Assembly (NCBI RefSeq): GCF_020991455.1
Contig: NZ_JAJMOX010000017.1
Span: forward strand, 1 to 64,000
DNA from: Flavobacterium sp. JAS
GTDB lineage: Bacteria; Bacteroidota; Bacteroidia; Flavobacteriales; Flavobacteriaceae
Length of the DNA stretch: 64,000 bases
Direction of reading: 5' to 3'
Both the position numbers and the translations under genes were made by a program. Positions 33,966-42,615 of this stretch are shown here, piece by piece. Position 1 is the first letter of the stretch. Every line of letters begins with the position of its first letter. Under the pieces are notes generated by a model that saw nothing but the letters and a program-made list of their open reading frames with translations, did not search any database and was not told the origin of the DNA.

Positions 33966-35150
33966 ATGAAAAAAGCAAATATTTTAAATAGACTCAACGA
34001 AATAACAAAATCATATTCCTTTTTTTTTGTATTAGCTACTATTGTTATTCGAGATTTTAGTGGGCCAATTGATACATTGTTTTCTAAAAATAACAAAGAT
34101 CATTTGAATCATAATGAGTTTTCATTTTTAATTGGCTTATGGATTAAAAACATAGATTTTAACAATAAAAATGAATTAAAAGAAGAAGAAATATTCCCGG
34201 AAACTTACGATTTAATGGAGAAGCTTCATTATACATTTTTTAATGATTTCAAATTTAACCCCGAATCAATTCCAGACTTTAAAGAACATTTTTCGAAAGC
34301 AAGAATATTGCAAGAAACAATGTTTTATGCTGGAACTGGAGCTTACGACAAACAATATAAAGAATTAGTAACTGAAAAATACAAATATGATGTTGAATGG
34401 CTACAAAATGAAAAAGGTTTTAATTTAAATTCCCTTCCACAGTTCTATGATAATATTAAAAATGTTCTTCAAGAAAAATTAAACAATAGAAGATTTAAAA
34501 AAAACCTTTCGCATCGTGAAATGGCAATTCAGGTATTTTGCCTTAATAAAGAAGAAATAGTAAAACAAAATAAGGATTTTGAGATTATCTTAAATCATTT
34601 TCAAATTGACTTAACTGAAGCAAACAACAAGCAATTTAATGATTTAGGTGATTTTAATTTATTCTCAGAAAAACCTATACTCAAAATTAAGGATAATTTA
34701 TATTTTATTCCAAGCACTTTTGCTTTATCAGAATCAATGTATGAAAGCTTATATTATTGGATGCTGGCAGATAAAAAGTATTTAGATACTGCATTAAAAA
34801 ATAGAGGGAATGTAGCGGAAGAAATTACAAAAAATATTCTAGAACCTGTTTTTGGTTCTAAAAACATTTATCAAAATATAATAATTAACAGAACAAAAAA
34901 TGAGCAAGTTACTGATATAGATATGCTTGCAATATTAAATGACACGGCAATAATCTTTCAGATCAAATCAAAAAAATTGACTTCCCTTTCTAAAAAAGGG
35001 AACATGGATTCAATAAAAAATGATTTTAAAAAAGCCATACAAGATGCTTATGACCAAGCAATTTTAAGTAGAAAATGCTTAGAAAATTTCCAAAATTATA
35101 AGTTTCCTTTTCAAGATGACGATTTTAAAAATCGATTACCTAAAATTTAA
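33966..35150 (+). CDS. PD-(D/E)XK nuclease-like protein, N-terminal part of a gene cut by a stop codon
   Basis: 394 residues from the ATG at 33966 to an in-frame TAA (35148-35150). The N-terminal 260 residues are helical and unrecognised. Residues about 275-360 look like a restriction-endonuclease fold: RGNVAEEI helix, then D317-I-D319, hydrophobic strand, and Q332-I-K334 (DIDMLAIL...IIFQIKSK), i.e. D-x12-QxK, followed by a helix with DAYDQAI. This arrangement matches NERD/Mrr-like nucleases with QxK in place of ExK. The same frame continues after the stop with the rest of the protein. It probably degrades nucleic acid, perhaps in defence; inference only. It is followed by the SEC-C/TPR/HEPN gene. 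Confidence 0.6.
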   Translation: MKKANILNRLNEITKSYSFFFVLATIVIRDFSGPIDTLFSKNNKDHLNHNEFSFLIGLWIKNIDFNNKNELKEEEIFPETYDLMEKLHYTFFNDFKFNPESIPDFKEHFSKARILQETMFYAGTGAYDKQYKELVTEKYKYDVEWLQNEKGFNLNSLPQFYDNIKNVLQEKLNNRRFKKNLSHREMAIQVFCLNKEEIVKQNKDFEIILNHFQIDLTEANNKQFNDLGDFNLFSEKPILKIKDNLYFIPSTFALSESMYESLYYWMLADKKYLDTALKNRGNVAEEITKNILEPVFGSKNIYQNIIINRTKNEQVTDIDMLAILNDTAIIFQIKSKKLTSLSKKGNMDSIKNDFKKAIQDAYDQAILSRKCLENFQNYKFPFQDDDFKNRLPKI

Positions 35151-35582
35151 AATTTTCTTATAGTTACAGTTGTATTAGATGATTATCCAGCAATAACACA
35201 CCAAGTCCATGTTTTATTAGAAAATAATTCAGAAGAACTACCTGTCGCAATAAATATTTTTGATTTAGCATTAATTGCAAAATATCTCTCAAAACCCGAA
35301 AAATTTACTGATTATATTAGTAAAAGAACAAAATATAGTAACTATTTTAAGGCTACTAATGAAATGGGATTTTTAGGTTTTCATTTAGACCAAGGATTAA
35401 AGAAATATGATGGCGATCTTGTTTATCTAGATGAAAGTTGGGCAAAATCTATTGACAAAAAGTATTATAAAGAAGTTTACAAAGATAGAGAAGAAAAAAC
35501 TCAATCAAAAAAAATTCAAAGAAATGATCCTTGTTATTGTAGTAGTGGTTTGAAATATAAAAAATGTCATGGCAAATTATAA
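35151..35582 (+). pseudogene. C-terminal part of the nuclease-like protein with SEC-C motif, in frame after the stop
   Basis: The reading frame of the preceding gene stays open for 143 more codons after the TAA, and the translation is protein-like (VTVVLDDYPAITHQVHVLL, then INIFDLALIAKYLSKPEKFTDYI). It ends in a zinc-binding SEC-C motif (NDPCYCSSGLKYKKCHG). One nonsense change (for example AAA, GAA or CAA to TAA) therefore splits a protein of about 538 residues. A separate start at 35364 could only give a 72-residue SEC-C peptide. Confidence 0.65.
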
Positions 35583-35640
35583 ATTCTACTTTAAAAACTT
35601 AATAATTAAGAATTTTAAGAATAAACATTAAAATAAATCA

Positions 35641-37482
35641 ATGAAAATAGAAAGAAATGAAAAATGCATTTGTGGTAGTGGAAGAAAGAATAAAGTCTGT
35701 TGCAATTTAAAAGAAATAGAAGACGAAAGCATTACCGAAAAACTATATGAAATTTCTGAAAAAACACTATCCTATAATGAAGATTTATTAATTAAGTCAA
35801 TTAATGAATTAGAGTCCTTCCTATCTTATTCTCATTTATCAAACGATAATAAAACACAGATAAGATTAAATCTTACTGGTGCTTACCAAAGAAGAGGGCT
35901 ACATAACAAAGCTTTAAAACTAATTTCAGAAATTCAAGAAGAAAAAGGAAAACTAAAATCTGAATCTCATTTACATAACTATCTCATCCAATTAAAGGCC
36001 AAATCTCTTTCTGCAATTGAAGATTTTGAAGAAGCGACAATTGAATTAGATAAAGTAATTGAAAATCTTCTTTCTGCTAAGGACAATAAGGAAGGGGCGG
36101 GTTTCTTTTTAGTGGAAGCTAGTAAAATATATATAAATGGTGGAAAAATTGAAACAGCTCAAAAATGCTTGGACAAATCAATATTTATCCTAAAAGATGA
36201 TGAAAAAGAAATTGAACATTTTGAACGAGCAAAGGCCAACAAAGCTATTCTAATGCTTCATAGTACGGTTGACAGTACAATAAATGAGGGTGTTAAATTA
36301 CTTCAGGAAAACATCTACACAAAGAGTGAAATTGGAGATTTAGAAGGGCTTGGTACTAATTATTGCAACCTTGGATTACATTACTGGAGAAATGATGAAT
36401 TCAAAAGCGCTATAGCATACCTTAGAAAAGATTTATGGATAACCCGGAAAATTGGAGATTTACATGGTGTCGCGATTAGCTTAAGAAATTTGACATCTTT
36501 ATATATAATTCTTAAACAATACAAAAGAGCAAAAAAATTAGCCCGTGAATCTATTGAAATTGGCGAAAAAATTAATGACAAAGCTATTGTTGATCATGCG
36601 AAATTTCAATTTAACCAAGCAATTGAATATGCTAAACAAGCAGGAATTGCAAAAGAATCATTTGGTGAAAAATGTTTGTGTATTTGCAAAAGTGGTAAAA
36701 AATTCGACGACTGTTGTGGAGAAGCTGATCACGAACCAATTGATTTTCCTTTTCGCTTCGAAGGAATGTCAGAAGAAATTAAAGAACTAAATAATGAACA
36801 GACTTCCCGATTAGACTTCATTTTTAGAGATAGTGATATGGCAAAAACACGTTTGTCGTGGCAAAATATTGAAATTAAAAATGGATGGTATAAGTTATCG
36901 GAATTACCAGATATGGCAAATATGTACTTGCTATCTGCAAAAAACATACTAGAAAAAATAAATGAAAACGATGACAATTTTCACAATCCTCTTTCTTGTT
37001 TAATACTCTCCGTATCGGCACTAGAGGCCTATATTAATCAAGTAGCTTATTTTTTAGATGACATAAAAAATTATCCAGAATCAAACCTTCATAATATCCC
37101 AAATGAATTTAATAATGGAGTTCTTGATTTTCAGCGAAACACAGAATTAACACTCAAATGGACAATATTAGGCACATGCATTTGCGAAGAAAAATGGACC
37201 CCTAGTCAAGATACCTGGAATAACTTCAAGTCTTTAATTTCAATCAGAAATGAATTTATTCATTTCAAATCATCGGAATATGAACAGATTATTCCTTCTC
37301 CTAAAACCGCACATCCGATATTAAAAAAATTACCCAAAGAAGTAGAAACCAGAAAAGTATTTCATTCATGGCCAATGAGAATATTGACTCCCAGCTTAGC
37401 CGAATGGTCAATTAAGACCGCAGATGAAATGATAGAGTATTTCAAAAAACAATACAAAGAAAAAAGAATTAAAAGTGCATAA
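35641..37482 (+). CDS. SEC-C / TPR / SEC-C / HEPN-like multidomain protein
   Basis: 613 residues, cytoplasmic (no signal peptide). Order: N-terminal SEC-C-type zinc motif (Cys9, Cys11, Cys20, Cys21 in KCICGSGRKNKVCC); TPR-like helical repeats (about 45-335); a second SEC-C-like motif (Cys345/347/349 and Cys358/359); then a C-terminal helical domain (about 400-600) with R536-NEFI-H541, the R-x4-H pattern of HEPN RNases, within a HEPN-like context (LSVSALEAYINQ, then WNNFKSLISIRNEFIHF). HEPN proteins are often RNases in defence and toxin systems; TPRs commonly sense or scaffold. It is 58 bp after the SEC-C nuclease-like gene, and sharing the SEC-C motif suggests they work together. I know of no described system with exactly this pair. 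Confidence 0.7.
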   Translation: MKIERNEKCICGSGRKNKVCCNLKEIEDESITEKLYEISEKTLSYNEDLLIKSINELESFLSYSHLSNDNKTQIRLNLTGAYQRRGLHNKALKLISEIQEEKGKLKSESHLHNYLIQLKAKSLSAIEDFEEATIELDKVIENLLSAKDNKEGAGFFLVEASKIYINGGKIETAQKCLDKSIFILKDDEKEIEHFERAKANKAILMLHSTVDSTINEGVKLLQENIYTKSEIGDLEGLGTNYCNLGLHYWRNDEFKSAIAYLRKDLWITRKIGDLHGVAISLRNLTSLYIILKQYKRAKKLARESIEIGEKINDKAIVDHAKFQFNQAIEYAKQAGIAKESFGEKCLCICKSGKKFDDCCGEADHEPIDFPFRFEGMSEEIKELNNEQTSRLDFIFRDSDMAKTRLSWQNIEIKNGWYKLSELPDMANMYLLSAKNILEKINENDDNFHNPLSCLILSVSALEAYINQVAYFLDDIKNYPESNLHNIPNEFNNGVLDFQRNTELTLKWTILGTCICEEKWTPSQDTWNNFKSLISIRNEFIHFKSSEYEQIIPSPKTAHPILKKLPKEVETRKVFHSWPMRILTPSLAEWSIKTADEMIEYFKKQYKEKRIKSA

Positions 37483-37489
37483 TTCTCCG

Positions 37490-37570
37490 ATAGCACGAAC
37501 GTGCCTCTTGTGAACATAAGCCATGTCAATAAAATACTCTACAGGCACAACCGAGACGCTCGCGCTAGCC
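37490..37570. repeat. Intergenic repeat with 'GAGACGCTCGC' core at the right end of the SEC-C cassette
   Basis: TAGCACGAACGTGCC, later CAGGCACAACCGAGACGCTCGCGCTAGCC. The GAGACGCTCGC core matches 8640-8765. The arms GGCACA/TGTGCC-like phrases suggest a degenerate dyad. Confidence 0.5.
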
Positions 37571-37592
37571 AAAAAAATAAACAATAAATTTT

Positions 37593-37628
37593 AAAGCTAC
37601 ACAAACTTGTCTTTGCGTAGCTTTTTTT
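37593..37628 (+). terminator. Terminator after the SEC-C cassette
   Basis: AAAGCTAC / GTAGCTTT stem with an internal ACAAA/TTTG extension and T7. The following 200 bp to 37835 hold no convincing gene; a lysine-rich open stretch (about 37630-37754) lacks a start. Confidence 0.75.
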
Positions 37629-37835
37629 ATAAAGTACAGACCAGATAAAAGTCTTCTCAATATTTACAAGTCGGCTAAAAAGAAGCATATCAAATCAATT
37701 GATAATGAAATAATTAATCAAACATCAGAAAAGGCAAAACTCTTTTTCAAGTAAAACTACTCGCTCAGAATTGAATTGATCTATTTAACTTTACATTGAT
37801 CGTAGCAAATGGCTTGAACAACTAAAACTTAAATA

Positions 37836-38693
37836 ATGATGGAGGATACAGAAGAATCTTTAGATAATATTCCAAAATCTCAATCGGAAGATTATTTTCA
37901 ACCAGAAAATATAACAACTAACCCTGATCAAGAAAGCGAAAATATGGAAGTTCATCATCACACCCACCCTGCCCACGGAAAGAAAAAATGGAACGATTAT
38001 TTCTGGGAGTTTTTAATGCTTTTTCTAGCGGTTTTCTGCGGTTTTTTAGCAGAGTATTATTTAGAACATCGAATTGAAGCTGACAGAGAAGAAGTGTATA
38101 TTAACTCTCTGATTGAAGACCTGCAAAAGGATAGCACAAATTTGGCTTTCGTTATAAAAGAATTTCAATCTGTAGATAAAAGCTTTGATACCATTTTAAA
38201 AATGTATCCCAAGATTTCGACGGGCTACAATGAAACACTACATAGAAATCTTTGGGATGTTAGCTCTTATTATCCCGATTTTGTTTATTCTGACAGAACA
38301 ATGCAACAACTGAAAAACTCTGGTGCGATGCGACTTATACAAAATAAAAAAGTAGCTGACGGAATTCTAAATTATGATTCAGAAGTAAGAGATCTTACTA
38401 ATATTGATGTACCATTTGTAATCGTTGAGCTTGAAAATTCGAAACAAATAAGGCGTGAGTTGTTTGACCGGCAAGATTTAGAAATAGACTGGAAAACCAA
38501 ATCAATAGCAGAAATGGAAAACGGAACTAAAAATTATCTTTTAACAGAAGATAAGGCATTACTGGGGCAATATAACAATACTCTCAGAGACCTTAAACAT
38601 CAATACAAAATGATAATGAAAAAAGAAATGGCATTAAACAACGATGCAAATAAACTAATTGCATTAATAAAAACAGAATACCATATTAAATAG
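37836..38693 (+). CDS. Membrane-anchored protein of the Bacteroidota 'HHHTHxxHGKKxWxxYxWEF' type (DUF6090-like)
   Basis: 285 residues. The acidic N-terminus leads to a histidine-rich stretch (VHHHTHPAHGKKKW, about 45-58), then one transmembrane helix (about 62-80, FLMLFLAVFCGFLAEYYLEH) and a long mostly helical cytoplasmic or periplasmic domain. The same layout is widespread in Bacteroidota proteins of unknown function. Two consecutive ATGs open the frame. It is followed by another membrane-anchored protein 40 bp downstream, perhaps co-transcribed. Confidence 0.7.
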   Translation: MMEDTEESLDNIPKSQSEDYFQPENITTNPDQESENMEVHHHTHPAHGKKKWNDYFWEFLMLFLAVFCGFLAEYYLEHRIEADREEVYINSLIEDLQKDSTNLAFVIKEFQSVDKSFDTILKMYPKISTGYNETLHRNLWDVSSYYPDFVYSDRTMQQLKNSGAMRLIQNKKVADGILNYDSEVRDLTNIDVPFVIVELENSKQIRRELFDRQDLEIDWKTKSIAEMENGTKNYLLTEDKALLGQYNNTLRDLKHQYKMIMKKEMALNNDANKLIALIKTEYHIK

Positions 38694-38735
38694 GTATCAA
38701 TTCAATTATTTAAAATTTAATTTAAAATCATACTT

Positions 38736-39344
38736 ATGACTGAAAATCTAAAAACAACATTAATAGCTGGTTTTTTTACTTTGGTTGGAGCAATTGGAGG
38801 AACTTTTATATCTGGTTTATCACAAATAGAACTTGCAGAAAGAAAATTTAATTCAGACTTAATAATGAAAGCCTTAGAGTCAAATTCTCCCGAAGAAAGA
38901 CTAGCATCTTTAAATTTACTTCTTGAAACAAATCTTCTAAAAGATAATGAAATAAAAGAAGGAGTTGCAAACTATACAAAAGCACATAAAAATAAACCTT
39001 TTTCAATTCCTCAAATCAAAAATTCAAATCAATTTGAAACTCCTACAATTCCAAATTCCCGAATTTATCTTCTTTGCGGAAGTGAATCTAAGAAAAGTCT
39101 TTTGTCCCAGTATAAACAAGAATTAGAATCTGCAGGATTTCAAATTTTAGGATCAAAATTAATTAATGATCCAGGAAGACCTATATCTGAAGAGGTTAGA
39201 TATTTTAATAGCGCTGATACAAAACAGGCAGAAAAAATTGCAGAAGTTCTAAAATTCAAATTATCTCTTCCAGAACTTAAAGCAAAACTATATTCAGATC
39301 AATCAGCAAAACCTGGATATATTGAAATTTGGTTTGGAAAGTAA
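38736..39344 (+). CDS. Membrane-anchored protein with C-terminal SPOR/LytR_C-like domain
   Basis: 202 residues. One N-terminal transmembrane helix (about 7-28, rich in glycine), a helical part (30-90), then a C-terminal alpha/beta domain with RYFNSADTKQAEKIAEVL and PGYIEIWFGK. The latter resembles the LytR C-terminal or SPOR-like fold that pairs Y/F-rich strands with a helix. Function is unknown; possibly cell-envelope binding. Confidence 0.55.
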   Translation: MTENLKTTLIAGFFTLVGAIGGTFISGLSQIELAERKFNSDLIMKALESNSPEERLASLNLLLETNLLKDNEIKEGVANYTKAHKNKPFSIPQIKNSNQFETPTIPNSRIYLLCGSESKKSLLSQYKQELESAGFQILGSKLINDPGRPISEEVRYFNSADTKQAEKIAEVLKFKLSLPELKAKLYSDQSAKPGYIEIWFGK

Positions 39345-39568
39345 TGGCTGACAAACGGAAACGACAAAGGCAAATCTGAATATATAGAAATCGAATAAAG
39401 AACATATACCAAGCGAGACGATAAATTTTCATCAATAAAAATAACAAAATAATGAGAAAAACCATAACAAAACAACATACAGTAAATCAGTATCTTATAA
39501 ATTAATTTATATATTTGATAAGTTCCAAAAATCTATTTTTTTGATTATTTTTTCTAACACTACTACTA

Positions 39569-40384
39569 ATGAAAGAACTTATTAAAATTGGCCGTCTTTT
39601 TTATGGTATCGGCATCATTGCTTTAGGAATTCATCAACTTGTTATCAAAAATTTTCGTTCAGAAATTTTATCTCCATTTCCTGCCTGGGCTCATAACAAT
39701 ATTATCTTGCCCATTCTTACCGGAATAGCTTTAATATTTGCCGGAATTATCATTTCGGGAGTATTTAAAATTAAATTTATTGACACAAAAAAAGTATGTC
39801 TTTATTTAGGTTTTTGTTTTCTTGCTGCTGTCATCACTTCTCACTTACCTTATATTATAATGCTTAGCGCAGATAAAACTCCAGATTTTCAAGTTTGGAT
39901 AAATGCCATCGAAGAATTAACCTATAGCGGTGGTGCATTTGTACTGGCAGGATCATTTACAGAGAATAGCTCTGCAAGAGACGAAAAGAATTTCACCTCA
40001 TTATTAGAAAAACTTATTCCGTCTGGACGAATTTTTTATTCAATTCTTATAATACTATTTGGATTGAGTCATTTTCTTTTTGCTAACTTTCTCTCTACAA
40101 TGGTTCCAAAATGGTTACCAGCGCCAATGTTTTGGACTTATTTTTTTGGTGTTGCCCTTGTCATTTCCGGCATATCAATTATTTCCAAAATAGTAATAAA
40201 ACCAATTGCGCTTCTTTTAGCATTTACGCTTTTATTGTTTTTTCTATTCTTTCATATTCCTGATGCCATTGCAAATCCATCAGCAGGCGGCGGAAATGAA
40301 ATTGTACGTGCATTTGTTGCGTTGCTTTTCTGTGGTATTGCATTAGTAATCGCATTAACAAATGATCGTAAAACACAACTTTAG
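39569..40384 (+). CDS. DoxX-like integral membrane protein with internal duplication
   Basis: 271 residues, about eight hydrophobic helices. The two halves repeat a pattern: IKIGRLFYGIGIIALGIHQLV near residue 5 and IPSGRIFYSILIILFGLSHFLF near residue 150, each followed by WAHNN/WLPAP-type loops and TGIALI/GVALVISG helices. This is the DoxX-like four-helix unit, duplicated. Location is the inner membrane; function is unknown. Confidence 0.75.
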   Translation: MKELIKIGRLFYGIGIIALGIHQLVIKNFRSEILSPFPAWAHNNIILPILTGIALIFAGIIISGVFKIKFIDTKKVCLYLGFCFLAAVITSHLPYIIMLSADKTPDFQVWINAIEELTYSGGAFVLAGSFTENSSARDEKNFTSLLEKLIPSGRIFYSILIILFGLSHFLFANFLSTMVPKWLPAPMFWTYFFGVALVISGISIISKIVIKPIALLLAFTLLLFFLFFHIPDAIANPSAGGGNEIVRAFVALLFCGIALVIALTNDRKTQL

Positions 40385-40416
40385 CTGAAATAATATAGAA
40401 TGTTATTTTACGGAAA

Positions 40417-41208
40417 TTAAGCAACAGCACATTCAATCTTTTTTTGTTCGATCATCTGCATATCAATTATTTTTTGAGCAACAGTTCCTCTTTCAAATAA
40501 TCGAATGAATTTAAAAACGGCACTAACAAAATAGCCCGGGTTCGAAACTAATCGGGCAATTTCTGTTATTCTTTCATCTCTTTGCTGTATGCAGGTTTCT
40601 CTTTGATTTTCTGGAACTGCCACAAATTCATTGGCAAATTTCCAGGCTCCGTCTCTGGCGGTTTCCATGCTAAAATCAATAAAAAAGTTGTCTATTTTAC
40701 CCGTTAGTTTTAGTATCCTCGTGAGCGTTGGCCAAATCTTGATTAAGCATTTCTCAACATCTGCTACCAGATTGCTAAGAATGGTGTTTATTTGGTCAAA
40801 ATCAGATTTTAAGCTCGCAATATCCTCTACAGTGCTCACTTGGGCTGAGGCTATTCCTAAATCAAGATTCACATGCGCATTAATTCCGAGTAGTAAATGC
40901 TGCACAACTATTGGCCAGAATTTTTCGGCTTGTTCAAAAGCGAATCCCCAACATTCTGATGGTTTTTCTTTGGCTTTATATTGGTAATAAGCTTTCAGAT
41001 ATCGATTGGCAAAAATAACATCCAGTTTTTCCATTCGTTCTCCATTTTGAAAAGAACCATCCTGAATGCCTTCTTTTACTTTTACCGTAACTTCACGATA
41101 TAGTGCCGCAAACAATCCCAGAGCACTTTGTTCTACTTTTGATTTTTCTATTATTTCATCCAAAAACTGAATTACTTCGTCTATAGTAGTTGCTTGTTTC
41201 ATACTCAT
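40417..41208 (-). CDS. DUF5995 family protein
   Basis: 263 residues, all-helical, no signal peptide. Family landmarks include ALYREVTVKVKEGI, a DVIFANRYLKAYYQY block, FWPIVVQHLLLGINAHVNLDLGIA (with paired His residues) and a C-terminal FxRxxERG. The conserved histidines and aspartate suggest a metal-dependent fold, but no activity is known to me. It is convergent with the DoxX-like gene (33 bp between stops). Confidence 0.75.
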   Translation of the reverse strand: MSMKQATTIDEVIQFLDEIIEKSKVEQSALGLFAALYREVTVKVKEGIQDGSFQNGERMEKLDVIFANRYLKAYYQYKAKEKPSECWGFAFEQAEKFWPIVVQHLLLGINAHVNLDLGIASAQVSTVEDIASLKSDFDQINTILSNLVADVEKCLIKIWPTLTRILKLTGKIDNFFIDFSMETARDGAWKFANEFVAVPENQRETCIQQRDERITEIARLVSNPGYFVSAVFKFIRLFERGTVAQKIIDMQMIEQKKIECAVA

Positions 41209-41447
41209 TTATAATTGGTTATGGATAAAATTAAGAAGAACGAATATAATTATTTTAATTTTTTAAAATGCACTTTTTGAAGCAATTATCTTGTTATTAT
41301 TTTATTTTAAGATCAAAGACTGATTAGCATAAAAATTGTCGTCTTCTGCTTCAAAAAAAAAAACCTTTCTGAAAAAATTATAAATTTGATAAAGGCTTAC
41401 TTCTTTTATCAAATCGTTATAAAATTTAACAAATATTTACACATTAT
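41209..41447. other. Intergenic region between divergent genes
   Basis: Very AT-rich. Contains an A11 run (41353-41363) and a stray perfect -7 box (TAAATTTG, 41381-41388) without a -33. No gene or terminator seen. Confidence 0.4.
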
Positions 41448-41493
41448 CTTACGGCTTTCCGTAAGGTTTATGAATTAAAACTCAGTAAGTTTG
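41448..41493 (+). promoter_or_regulatory. Promoter with CRP-like dyad for the gene at 41566
   Basis: CTTACGG-CTTT-CCGTAAG (41448-41465), a perfect 7+7 dyad, centred 29.5 nt upstream of the -7 box TAAGTTTG (41486-41493). Gap-free match to the SEC-C cassette promoter at 33863-33908. Position near -42 suits a class II activator. Confidence 0.65.
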
Positions 41494-41565
41494 AACCTGT
41501 TTAAGGCACTTCTGTCAATCTTAAAACCATTTTAAATCAATTTTAAAGAATTAATAACCTAACCC

Positions 41566-41994
41566 ATGAAATTAATACTTGCCGTTTTACTTTTTATTTT
41601 AAACCTGACATTATCTGCACAATCGAACAATTTTGCCGGTGATTATACTCGTTCACTTAGCGAAGACACAAAAAATACAACTGAATATAAATTGACCTTA
41701 AACCAAGACGGAACATTCCTATTTCATTACTACACAAAGATACAAGGCGGAATTCCTCCCGAAATAAACAAATACGGAAAAGGAAAATGGAGTGCAAAAA
41801 ACAATATGATTACTTTTTCTTCAAATAAAAAAGAAGACATTGACGAAAAATATACTTTAGATTTTAATAATTCTACTGCGAGATTTGTGACCAAAAACCC
41901 AAGAGACAAAACAGATCAGATCGTTAAAACAAGGCTTACGTTTCTGGAGTCTGGAATTCGCTGGATGCAAAAGATTGATATTTTTAAGATATAA
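41566..41994 (+). CDS. Secreted protein with lipocalin-like pattern, unknown function
   Basis: 142 residues. Signal peptide (1-18, ending LTLSAQ). The mature part is beta-rich with NFAGDYTRSL, LTLNQDGTFLFHYY and GKGKWSAKNNMITFSS, a strand order often seen in small lipocalin-like or copper-resistance NlpE-like proteins (the pattern 'G-x-Y...L.L...G.F......G.W...'). No cysteine or catalytic residue stands out. The dyad-containing promoter at 41448 probably drives it. Confidence 0.65.
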   Translation: MKLILAVLLFILNLTLSAQSNNFAGDYTRSLSEDTKNTTEYKLTLNQDGTFLFHYYTKIQGGIPPEINKYGKGKWSAKNNMITFSSNKKEDIDEKYTLDFNNSTARFVTKNPRDKTDQIVKTRLTFLESGIRWMQKIDIFKI

Positions 41995-42064
41995 ATAACC
42001 AATTATCATCTCGTTATGAAAATAACCCAGATAATTTCAGTTTAAAAAAACAACCACAAAGTAC

Positions 42065-42094
42065 TTTGTAATTAAAAGTAAATTTATACTTTTG
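42065..42094 (+). promoter_or_regulatory. Consensus Bacteroidetes promoter for the gene at 42134
   Basis: TTTG (42065-42068), 18-nt spacer, perfect -7 box TACTTTTG (42087-42094). It overlaps a TTG that would extend the frame upstream, so the ATG at 42134 is the real start. Confidence 0.7.
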
Positions 42095-42133
42095 AGTATT
42101 CAAATAGGTTATTTAATCTTAAATTATACTCAA

Positions 42134-42436
42134 ATGGGAACAAAAACATTTAGAGTTGTGACTTCCATATCAATGGTACTAGCAGTTACAGCAGCAATTC
42201 TCAGTATTATTGGTGTTCCAATCACTGGTTTTTATCCAGCGATTATTGTGTTTGTGTTAGTAGCTTTAATTGCAATTGCTTCTAAGTTTTATGCTGTAAA
42301 AATTAGTAACAGGTCGAGTGATTTTCAGAGAAATTATTACACAATTAGCACCATTATCAATTTGCTGATAATTCTGGTCGTATTATGGATGACATTTGTG
42401 ATCGTGCATGATCGTGTTCTTCATGACTGTTGCTAA
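42134..42436 (+). CDS. Small membrane protein with three hydrophobic helices
   Basis: 100 residues from the ATG at 42134, chosen because the upstream TTG lies inside the -7 box. Three hydrophobic segments (about 8-28, 31-49 and 71-92) with short loops; the C-terminus HDRVLHDCC is rich in His and Cys and might bind metal. Function is unknown. Confidence 0.6.
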   Translation: MGTKTFRVVTSISMVLAVTAAILSIIGVPITGFYPAIIVFVLVALIAIASKFYAVKISNRSSDFQRNYYTISTIINLLIILVVLWMTFVIVHDRVLHDCC

Positions 42437-42615
42437 TTTTAATGGGAAGGTAAATTATATACAAACCTTAAAAAAACTTTGCAACTCTGCGACTTCGCGA
42501 GATTAAACAAAACATTCTTCAGAAAAAAACTTCGAGTCATAACGTCTTAGTGGCAAAAAATTTCGATACCAAATTCTAAATCCTTAATTTCGCCTTTAAA
42601 TAACGAAGGAGAAAA

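Noticed and set aside
37630..37754. Lysine-rich open stretch after the SEC-C cassette
   Set aside because: No start codon or motif; AT-rich DNA commonly yields Lys/Asn/Ile-rich translations.
42092..42133. TTG start upstream of the small membrane protein
   Set aside because: The codon lies inside the -7 box of a consensus promoter; the ATG at 42134 follows about 40 bp later.
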